This document shows positions 50,796 to 64,000 of a DNA stretch of 64,000 bases, piece by piece. This stretch comes from Engraulis encrasicolus (Eukaryota; Chordata; Actinopteri; Clupeiformes; Engraulidae). The notes below the pieces were generated by a model. It saw nothing but the letters and a program-made list of their open reading frames with translations, searched no databases and was not told where the DNA came from. The position numbers were made by a program, and so were the translations under genes. Position 1 is the stretch's first letter, and each line of letters begins with the position of its first letter. The stretch lies in NCBI RefSeq assembly GCF_034702125.1, contig NC_085875.1, positions 10,812,866 through 10,876,865 of the forward strand, read 5' to 3'.

Positions 50796-51135
50796 CCCCG
50801 CCAAAGAGATTATGTTTTCGGTCCCATTGGTTTGTCTGTTTGTTTGTTTGTTTGTTTGTCTGTCTGTCAGCAGGATAACTAAAAAAGTTATGAACGGATT
50901 TGGATGAAACTTTGTGGAGGTGTTGGAAATGGCAAAAGGAACAAGTGATTAAATTTTGGTAGTAATCTGGATCGAGCAATTTGTTTAAAGATTCTTCCCA
51001 ATTGCGGGGTAAGGAGAATTTTGACATTCCGTTTCTAACTCCACAAAAAGAAGGCAGAAAGACTAAAAACATAACATAGTAAAATGTTCTAGCAAACAAC
51101 TTCCTTGGCAGAGGTCTGCACTCTCTGAGTGCATG
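50796..51135. repeat. Widespread dispersed repeat (GCCAAAGAGATTATG...GCAGAGGTCTGC)
   Basis: Starts CCCCCGCCAAAGAGATTATG, has a GTTT-repeat then AACTAAAAAAGTTATGAACG, and ends TTGGCAGAGGTCTGCACTC. I recall this pattern as a dispersed repeat in many animal genomes; class not known to me. Confidence 0.55.
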
Positions 51136-51140
51136 TTTAA

Positions 51141-51530
51141 TTCTTGGATGACTTAATTCTAGGCCTGGTGTAAGAATTCAAATTGCTGAATTTAGGTAAA
51201 TGGCTTATAACCACCCAGCTCACTCTTGATCACATTCCAACTCCCAACCATGTCCGAGTGGCCGAGTGGAATACATGATTCTAGGTCATCCAGATCAAAG
51301 TTTATTTTTTAGAGATGGTGCCAGGCGCCATTTTGAATTTGGCTCTCTAGTAGAAAAAAAAGCCATGATTTTTGATAGGGACATGGGAATGGGGCTGAAT
51401 CTTTTCAAAAGGGTCCATAGAGGTCAAATCAATTATTAAAAAGTCCTTGCCAGTGGCTGGTAACAGAACGTCACATTATGACCCGACTAGAAACTTTTTG
51501 CACCGGGAGGGGAATTAAGTCATCCAAGAA
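51141..51530. mobile_element. TIR element (390 bp)
   Basis: TTCTTGGATGACTTAATTC at the left and its perfect inverse (19 bases) at the right. Target duplication unclear. Directly upstream of the gene 4 block. Confidence 0.75.
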
Positions 51531-51866
51531 TGTGAAACACTGGCAGGGAGCATGCCAAGATGCTTGAAAGCTGTGATTAAAATAGTTATTCCATCAAATG
51601 TAAAGTAAAGCATTCATTTTATGTTGTTTTTAAGTGAATGTCATCTTGTTTTCTTTGCCTTTTTGGAGGTCTGAAAACATTGCATCTTTTGAGTTTAGAC
51701 CATTTGTATTTTTTGCAAAATAAATACTTTAAATGACAATATTTTCTTTTGAAATTCGGAGGAAATGTAGTTGGTAGTTAAGTGGTATCTCTCTGTCATA
51801 TGTTAGTGGCAAAATCATTTGACACCATTGCAACACCCACACATTTGTGTCACAACTTTGTTTCAG
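51531..51866. other. Upstream flank of gene 4
   Basis: From about 51820 (CACCATTGCAACACCCACAC) homologous with 44388 before gene 3 and 25070 before gene 1, marking the conserved left edge of the promoter region. Confidence 0.55.
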
Positions 51867-51964
51867 TATATGTGGCTGGGAGTGTCACAAAGACAGCTGA
51901 CAGCCTCCTCTTGCAGAACGGAGCGTTAGATTCATATCCACTGTCAGAAGTTATCCAATTCAAG
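51867..51964 (+). other. 5'UTR exon of receptor gene 4
   Basis: Acceptor-like TTTGTTTCAG before it, donor CAAG|GTGAGT after it. Conserved with the gene 3 exon apart from few changes. The intron to the coding exon is 375 bases and contains a TA tract. Confidence 0.65.
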
Positions 51965-52158
51965 GTGAGTTTCCTATGTTATGTATCATTTCATATCAGC
52001 ATAGACTTATAACAAATAACAAGACAAAAGATTACCACTTTTGACCATACAGCATCAAGGCTACTTTTTCAGGGATTCATTTTGTTGTAGGACTCTGCTC
52101 TGGGTATGTTGTTTTAATAATCTTTTGTCAATCTGTTGAAGCATATGCTAGTTATACG

Positions 52159-52259
<101 letters not shown>

Positions 52260-52345
52260 TTATTATCATTATCATTATCAGCCTATTCTTATTATTCTTA
52301 TAGTTCATCAACTAAAATCTGTTGGTTTTCTTAAAACAGATCATC

Positions 52346-53395
52346 ATGGGTGCAAATGAAACATTTAAAAATGGGACACATGAAATGGACGGACACGCCA
52401 ATGATTATTCTTCTGATTATGAAGATTATTATGAAGGGCGGGCTCGTTACACTCCACCACCGCCACCTGCTTGGTCCTGTGACGCTCTGTGTGTCTTCGT
52501 CCTTCTATCAAGCATTATCATCTTCGTTCTGGGCGTCCTGGGAAACGGCCTCGTCATCTGGATCATTGGTGTGAAGACAAAGCGCTCGGTCAACTCCTCG
52601 TGGTACTTAAGCCTGGCAGTATCTGACTTCTTGCTCTGCATCACTGTGCCATTCAACTCAGTGTACATGACAACCGGAGAGTGGCACGTTGGACTTTTTA
52701 TGTGCAAGTTCATTAGTGTGGTCATGCCTCTGAACATATACGGCAGCGTATTCCTTCTGGTCATTGTCAGCATAGACCGCTGCATGTGCGTTATCTTTCC
52801 TGTGTGGTCTCAGAACCACCGCACAATCAGAGGTTCCTCAGTCGTCATTGTTGCTGCCTGGACTCTCTCCGCGGCACTCTCCCTCCCAACCCTGTTGTTC
52901 TATGACACACATGACTTACACGGCATAACTCTTTGTGGTTACAATAGCACTGAGGCACTGATGTCAATGGAGACTTTGGTCGTGATGGGTTTTGTATTTG
53001 GGCTAGCCCTCCCTTTGGTGGTTATAGTAGTTTGCTATGCCATCATTATGCAGAAGCTGAGAGTCAATCGCATGACAAAATCATCCAAACCATTTCGACT
53101 CATGACAGCTGTTATAATCACATTTGTCATCTGCTGGGTGCCTTACCAAATCTTTAAACTCCTGAGCATTAACCAGGTTCCCAATATTAAAACGGGGACT
53201 CAAATCTCCATCATGCTGGCCTATGCCAACAGCTTCATCAATCCACTGCTGTACTCCTTCATGGGCCAAGACTTCAGAAATAGATGCCTAAGGTCCATTT
53301 GTGCAAGGATGGAAAATGCCTTACAAGAGGAGGGCCAGTCCACGAGGGGAATATCAATTTCCAGATCTGCAGAGAGTCAAAAGATTTCTCTTTAA
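52346..53395 (+). CDS. Chemokine-like receptor 1-like GPCR, gene 4
   Basis: 349-residue class A receptor. Start lies six bases after the acceptor at 52338-52339; the ATG at 52322 is intronic. Membrane segments at about 48-73, 84-106, 117-143, 163-185, 207-233, 250-272 and 283-305. DRC at 144-146, C120-C197 pair, TM5 proline present, CWVPY and NPLLY present. N-terminus carries an acidic tyrosine cluster (YSSDYEDYYE, 21-30) and PPPPPAW before TM1. N-glycosylation at N4, N9 and N200. Loop 2 DTHDLHG and the tail ARMENALQEEG resemble the matching parts of CMKLR1. Of the four it keeps the full set of expected motifs and looks the best candidate for an active receptor. Ligand not known from sequence. 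Confidence 0.94.
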   Translation: MGANETFKNGTHEMDGHANDYSSDYEDYYEGRARYTPPPPPAWSCDALCVFVLLSSIIIFVLGVLGNGLVIWIIGVKTKRSVNSSWYLSLAVSDFLLCITVPFNSVYMTTGEWHVGLFMCKFISVVMPLNIYGSVFLLVIVSIDRCMCVIFPVWSQNHRTIRGSSVVIVAAWTLSAALSLPTLLFYDTHDLHGITLCGYNSTEALMSMETLVVMGFVFGLALPLVVIVVCYAIIMQKLRVNRMTKSSKPFRLMTAVIITFVICWVPYQIFKLLSINQVPNIKTGTQISIMLAYANSFINPLLYSFMGQDFRNRCLRSICARMENALQEEGQSTRGISISRSAESQKISL

Positions 53396-53513
53396 AATAT
53401 AATCTAATATTGGGCTAAGTATCTGAAAGTTACTTCACGGTAGGCCCCCTAGATGCACCCCTTTTACGCCAGTGGAACTACCACACCACTATGACATTAC
53501 ACAGGGCCTTCAT

Positions 53514-53704
53514 CAGTCGTGTAGTCTACTTTTTTTATGGTGGGTATACTGTATATTTGAGCATTTTTTGAAGTGGGTATAGTATATATATTTGTGCTAT
53601 TCAAAACCATGGATCAATCAATCTTAAGTGGGTATACTGAAATCCCTGAAATTTAGAAGTGGGTATACGCCGTATACCCGCGCTCTATGTAGACTACACA
53701 ACTA
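53514..53704. mobile_element. hAT-like MITE in the gene 4 3' flank (191 bp)
   Basis: Ends CAGTCGTGTAGTCTAC and GTAGACTACACAACTA. 8-bp duplication GCCTTCAT at 53506-53513 and 53705-53712. Interior repeats GTGGGTATAC several times. Absent from gene 3. Confidence 0.85.
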
Positions 53705-54149
53705 GCCTTCATACATAACATCTTGGGTCATTGCCATTCTGGTAACAGTAAGTTTATAACAGGGGCCGTGTCTTAATGGACTTCATGAGTTATCCTTTAT
53801 TTTATCTGGGTACCGGTAGTCATGGTGAGACAGAAGTCGTTTTCGATTTTCTTTTAAAAGAAGTGAAAATGTGCCATAGTATTGCCATAGCGTGGTAAAT
53901 ATTGATATTAACTTGACATACATTGTACAACTAGACTTCTCTTCAATGCCCCCCCCCCCCAAAAAAAAAAAGCAGAAGAGACTATATGAACTATGTGGGT
54001 ACAACTCAGACATACTTTTGTGTATATATATATTTTTGCCTGCAATATAGCTCAATGTTGTCTTAGAAAAGTGTTTTTGCTTTTTTGTTTTGTCTGCCAA
54101 CAATACTATGGAACATGCAGGGGGAAATGTGTTGTATGAAAATATGGTA

Positions 54150-54155
54150 AATAAA
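54150..54155 (+). promoter_or_regulatory. Polyadenylation signal, gene 4
   Basis: AATAAA in the same context as 46620-46625 after gene 3. Confidence 0.6.
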
Positions 54156-54570
54156 AAGTATTCTGTTATATCAACTATGGACCTTATTTATCATGATTTG
54201 ACATGAAGACGCAGTCATTTTCTTGGATCAGTGTCGTTTGTAAAAAAACCCATAAATGATTAGATGGGTTGCTTGAGAGACGTTTGTAAAAATACATAAA
54301 TGATTAACTATTTTAAGATGGGCAGATTGAGAGACGTTTACCCTCGCACCCCAGGTACCAAGATCTATCCCTAGAGCAAGCCTTGAACTTTGGTGGAAGT
54401 TGATAGTCGCTGTCCATGACAAGGATGGTGTTTATTGATTCTTTTGACTTGGAAGAGTATCTACCCATGAGGAGTCAAAAGCTAAACTTGAGCTCTAGAT
54501 GCCTACTACATTTTTTTCATACGACTTCGAAAGAAGAAAAAAGGAAGGAAATGAAGGGTGTACAAGTTTG

Positions 54571-55489
54571 TTAACAGAAATCTGCTGTTCATCCCCACCT
54601 CCACACACACTGAACAACTTGGCTTTTTTCTGTCTCTGATAACAGACACTCGTCTTGCTGAGAATCGGCCTAGACAACTTGGCAACAAGCAGACAGAGAC
54701 ATACCGTATTTATTACATATTTTAATAAACAAATTCTTTCCATAATATAAAAAAATGCTTCACAATGACAAAACAAATGAAAACAAAACAGTTGCAACCA
54801 AGGTATACATCTATGCATTATAGCCTAACATAGTTGGACAAACTAGAGTTAGCTGCACTATAAGGACACAATTCACTACGGCCTTGAGAGAAGACTCAGT
54901 GCAGAAGGAGAGAACACAGCTCTCCTCGTACACCGCACGCACACACGCGCACATGCACACACACACGCGCACACACACACGCGCACACACACACTTGAAT
55001 TGGTAGTGGCCGGTGGATTTCCCCCCTTCTGGTTTCCATGTCCCCACCTCATCTACATTATTTTTTATCTGTATGCACTGGAGGGGTGAACACGCCTCAG
55101 TTCATAACAATTAATGCGACTCTATAATGTACATTCCCGTGAAATATTAAAAAAAAAACAACAACAACAACAACCCCCTTTTGTTTTCCTTTCTTCTTCT
55201 TTTTCTTTTAGTTTCACATATCAACACTTCCCCCCCGGGCCCCGGCCCCAATCACACCCAACCCATCAGAGTCTCTGGGATGTTGAGAAACCACTGGTCA
55301 GGTGCTCAGGAGTTCCTCTTGACCCTTTTAAGCTGATGGACCAGTGGCTGGATAGAGGGGATGTGGTCTAGTTCACACACACACGCACCGTTTTGTAACA
55401 CTCTCACAATGGTCACACACACACACACTTTTCATGCGTGCACATGTGCATGTGTGCACGTGTGCACACACACTTCCCCATTTTTATCT
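54571..55489. other. Intergenic DNA between the array and kdm1a
   Basis: CACG/CA patches at 54935-54993 and 55375-55470, an A-rich then pyrimidine-rich tract at 55148-55210. The 3'UTR of kdm1a may reach here on the minus strand, but its end was not located. Confidence 0.45.
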
Positions 55490-55640
55490 TAAATTTGCCT
55501 GACATGGCTGAGGAGTGATACATGCTGAGGACACGGACACACACGGACACGGACAAACTCACCCCATTTCCCAATCTGATAACATGGTTGTGTCACCACT
55601 ACATGCTAGAGTGATGGGGCAAGGTGTACCATCGCCCTCG
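55490..55640 (+). repeat. Arm of an inverted duplication around the last kdm1a exon
   Basis: AAATTTGCCTGACATGGCTG, GAGGACACGGACAC and CATGGTTGTGTCACCACTAC are inverted at 57098-57490 (for example 57115-57165). This arm lies in the kdm1a 3'UTR side, the other in its last intron. Confidence 0.8.
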
Positions 55641-55670
55641 AAAAACGCACACATGTACACACATACAAGT

Positions 55671-55673
<3 letters not shown>

Positions 55674-55751
<78 letters not shown>
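55674..55751. repeat. (CA)n microsatellite abutting the kdm1a stop codon
   Basis: Pure CA repeat ending five bases from the stop codon; it is transcribed as (GU)n at the start of the kdm1a 3'UTR. Confidence 0.95.
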
Positions 55752-60955
<5,204 letters not shown>

Positions 60956-62648
60956 TTAAGCATGTGCGGTTGAGTGGCTTCCTGTGACTTCCTGTGGCAA
61001 TTTAAAAGACGATCAATGACCAATTCATTCCAGGGGTGTTAAGACAGTCACCCCAATTCACACATGCACACAAACTCATGTCTGTTTTTTGGTGCCCCCT
61101 TGTGTCCAATGCTTGGGAGGACGCTCACTGGGGGTTGCATAAGACTGCAGCATTTTCCGGCTGCATCCGAATTACAGATGAAGCGCACAGGGTGATGCAC
61201 TCCAAACCATCTTGAGGGACGGTGTGCGTGCGTGCGTGCATGTGTGTGTGTGTCTGTCCATTTGCTTGGGCCAGATTTATGTTAAATTCTTGTTGCTCGC
61301 TCACACGCACGCCAAAGGGACGCACGCACACACGCACGCGCACACTCGCACGCGCACGCGCACACTCGCGCGCGCACACACGCACACACGCACACACCCC
61401 TGCAGATGTGTGCTTATCTCAGCAGTTATGCTGGCGTGGTGTGAGGAGAACTAATGCGCTCTGTGTACAAATCACACTCACATGTGTCCTTGTCCACACA
61501 GTACTGCCACCTCCACAGACTCCAACAACAGAGCTCGGCAGCTAGCTACACATTCATGTTCAAGGCCATTCCATTACACAGTAGTACTACATCTCAACAG
61601 ATCAATGGGAGGGTGGAGAACTGGTCTCTCTTACACTTGTTTTTCTGTCATACACCCCACAGTCAAGATGACTAGCAAGATTACAGTACCCTTGTTATGT
61701 TTCATTCAGAAGTATGAAGCAGAAGGGTCATTTGTGATTTCAGCTTGTGATGGGTTCAATTGGTCCAGCAAATGGCCAATGTATGTGCCTGTACTCCCAC
61801 CTCTTCATGTTTAATGCATGTACACAGCACATGTGTGAACTGGGAGTGAGGTGACATTCTTTGTATGACTCTTGAGAGTCTGTAACTCTACCTTACGATG
61901 GTAAATCTTTGCCTTGAAATCATGATGCACTAACTAGGGTGATTTCCAGGCAGTGTGTAAGGGATAATGTATTGTCCACACGTGACTATAGGAAAATATT
62001 TCCCGACGGGGCGAATAACACCCCCCGACGCCGAACAGGATATTTTTTGTCTAATCAGCGACAGGCTATTCCAGAAAAAAAGCATAGACTAGGCAACCCA
62101 AGCACTGCTGTGCGCCCTGACCATCAATGTCGATCCTGCTACAGACACCTGGCTGTGCGCCGGATGGCTGGCTGGAGGAGGCAACTTCTAGCCTACAGAG
62201 TACACCCTTAAGGAAACTGTCAACGAACTCCTCACTAGTGTTAATAAAATGTCACAACAGTGGCCGGCGGACAGCGACAGTTTGCTTTCTTGGAACGGCA
62301 ACACTCGGACATGAGGGGTTGCTGATGAAATCTTGATGGCCTTTGTTATTATTTTCTTCATCACCAGGATGAGACATAACTGTTAAAATTAGTCGCTGAA
62401 TGAGACTAGTGTTGTTGTAATTTGGAGACGTTTGGGAAGTAGACATATCAGCGAAGATATGACCGATCTACTTGCGGAATGATTTCTGAAGTGACCAAAA
62501 GTGATTGGCAGCGGTCATTATTTAGTGGGCATTAGAGAAAAGTAGTGACCACCGAACGTTGGGGCCGCCCATTGAAAATGAATGGGAGCTCTCGCACCAT
62601 TCTAGAGTGCCGTATAAGAAGTGTATATAAGGGTAGTGTGTAGTACAG
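60956..62648. other. kdm1a intron, noncoding
   Basis: CACG-rich patch at 61300-61400. No kdm1a exon, RNA gene or nameable element. The open frames here lack motifs. Confidence 0.5.
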
Positions 62649-62868
62649 GGAGGCCGTGGTCCAGTGGTTAGGGAGTTGGACTTCCGTTCAGGGGCTTGCA
62701 AGTTCGAATCCCACCATTACGCCTCCCCACTTTGGACAGTGGTTTCGAGCCCTTTATAGCAAGTCACCTGACCCAACATCGCTCCGGGGACTCTAACCAA
62801 TACCCTGTACCTACAATGACTGCAAGTCGCTTTGGATACAAGCGTCAGGAAAATATAACGTAATGTAG
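62649..62868 (+). mobile_element. tRNA-derived SINE in kdm1a intron
   Basis: Same family as 11048-11303: GTGGTCCAGTGGTTAGGGAG, B box GTTCGAATCCC, body CTAACCAATACCCTGTACC, tail region AAGTCGCTTTGGATACAAGC and ACGTAATGTAG. Confidence 0.85.
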
Positions 62869-63066
62869 AGAGAGTGGAGTTTCTCCTGCATGTGGTTGCA
62901 ATGTGGACACGATGTGCATTTCACTGCTGTGTTTGCGTTCGCTGGGTTGTTGGCTTTTAACAGCATCGGTCTTGGTCAGACTTTAATGGGGTGTTGGGAA
63001 GTGAAAGAAAATGCTTCATCACAGCATGACACTTCCTGAGATTACCAGTGTGTGTGTGTATGCGTG

Positions 63067-63105
<39 letters not shown>

Positions 63106-63388
63106 ATGAAAATGTGTTTGTGTGTGAACATATTACACACATTCAACCACTCTACAGGGCAGAGCTCATTTCCTCTCACTTCTGTTTTCCTCTGTGCTGT
63201 GATCCAACACGAGATAGCTGTTTACCATGTGTGTCAACTTGCGTGTGTTGAAGAATACCATGTCAGAAAGAGAGTGGGAGAGCAAGCGAGTGAAGGGGTG
63301 AATGAGTGTGCATGTAAGCATGCCCAAGTGCACACCGTGTGTACATGTGTGTCCATGACTATGGTTATAAATTAACTTTTTTTTTTAA
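62869..63388. repeat. Intronic DNA with GT microsatellite at 63047-63105
   Basis: GT/GC tract followed by unremarkable sequence. Confidence 0.85.
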
Positions 63389-63733
63389 AGGGACACTGTG
63401 TGAGATTTTTAGTTGTTTATTTCCAGAATTCATGCTGCCCATGCACTAATGTTACCTTTTTCATGAATACTTACCACCACCATCAAAAAAGTATTCATTA
63501 TGACTGGAAAAATTGCACTTTTCATACATGAAAAGGGGGATCTTCTCCATGGTCCGCCATTTTGAATTTCCAAAAATAGCTGCAAAAATGACTCTACTTG
63601 GACCAAACTAGAAATATTACTTTATTACTTAGTAAACATTCATGTAAACATCAAATTTGGCAATAGGCAGCCCAGTTTCAATGAGCAGTGTAGTTGCAGT
63701 ACCTTTTTTGACCATTTCCTGCACAGTGTCCCT
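63389..63733. mobile_element. TTAA-type MITE (345 bp)
   Basis: Ends AGGGACACTGTG and CACAGTGTCCCT between TTAA at 63385-63388 and 63734-63737. A family distinct from the other two TTAA groups here. Confidence 0.9.
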
Positions 63734-64000
63734 TTAAATCTCTAGACAATTTGGCTAGTAGCTGCTAAGTCTTACTAGCCACACATAAACTTACTACTTG
63801 TCAAGACAAGTGGCTGGTAAGCTTCCTTTTCTACCAGCTACACTGAATATTCACCAGCATTTGACCGGTTGGCTGGTGTTAATTTAGAGCCCTGGCTATA
63901 GGTGTGTGTGTGTGTGTGTTAGGCATGCACCGATACTGCTCATTATACTCGTACTCGTCAAGCACTTGCCGATACCAGGAATGATACTGCTATTAAACAA
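63734..64000. other. Window end; possible start of another hAT element
   Basis: A GT run at 63903-63920, then GCATGCACCGATACTGCTC, which resembles the end of hAT-like elements such as 19663-19985. Cut by the window edge. Confidence 0.35.

Larger units (their letters stand above)
53396..54570 (+). other. 3'UTR and flank of gene 4
   Basis: Homologous to 46083-47220 after gene 3, with an extra stretch at 53460-53750 that includes a MITE. AATAAA at 54150-54155. Confidence 0.7.

Noticed and set aside
61939..62211. 90-codon frame in the right end
   Set aside because: Basic, motif-free and within the kdm1a intron region; probably repeat-derived.
62649..62720. A tRNA gene
   Set aside because: Same SINE family as 11048-11303.

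Overview
The window is almost certainly nuclear DNA of a ray-finned (teleost) fish. The reasons are vertebrate exon-intron genes (lysine demethylase kdm1a, chemoattractant-type receptors), very dense CA/GT, CT, GATA and TA microsatellites, tRNA-derived SINEs, L2/CR1-like and Rex1-like LINE fragments, and many short TIR elements (hAT-like with 8-bp, Kolobok/piggyBac-like with TTAA, and mariner-like with TA target duplications). Real coding sequence is a small share of the 64 kb. Most long open frames are read-through of microsatellites.

Layout. 1-9 kb: microsatellite-rich noncoding DNA with 3'UTR-like stretches, AATAAA signals and one doubtful terminal exon (818-862). 9-22 kb: no gene; SINEs, hAT-like MITEs, minisatellites, and a 4.7-kb structure (15597-20329) bounded by inverted arms made of a roughly 18-bp tandem repeat, with further elements nested inside. 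22-54.6 kb: a tandem array of four plus-strand G-protein-coupled receptor genes resembling chemokine-like receptor 1 (chemerin receptor) and formyl-peptide receptors. Their coding exons are 25735-26775, 36805-37833, 45081-46082 and 52346-53395. Each has an uninterrupted coding exon starting a few bases after a splice acceptor. Genes 1, 3 and 4 also keep a recognisable 5'UTR exon with a conserved donor. The array grew by duplication of blocks that carry flanking sequence; orphan pieces of the flanks at about 29.3-29.7, 33.95 and 39.1 kb suggest copies that were lost. Between the genes lie LINE fragments, a probable solo LTR and nested MITEs. 54.6-64 kb: the last four coding exons of kdm1a (LSD1) on the minus strand, encoding the C-terminal 191 residues. 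The upstream exons, including the one with the catalytic lysine, lie beyond the right edge.

How the genes work together. The receptors look like a lineage-expanded innate-immune chemoattractant family. N-termini differ in tyrosine/acidic content, gene 3 has lost the conserved TM5 proline, and gene 2 looks like a conversion mosaic. kdm1a is an unrelated, strongly conserved chromatin gene at the edge of the array. No CRISPR array, operon or prokaryotic system is present.
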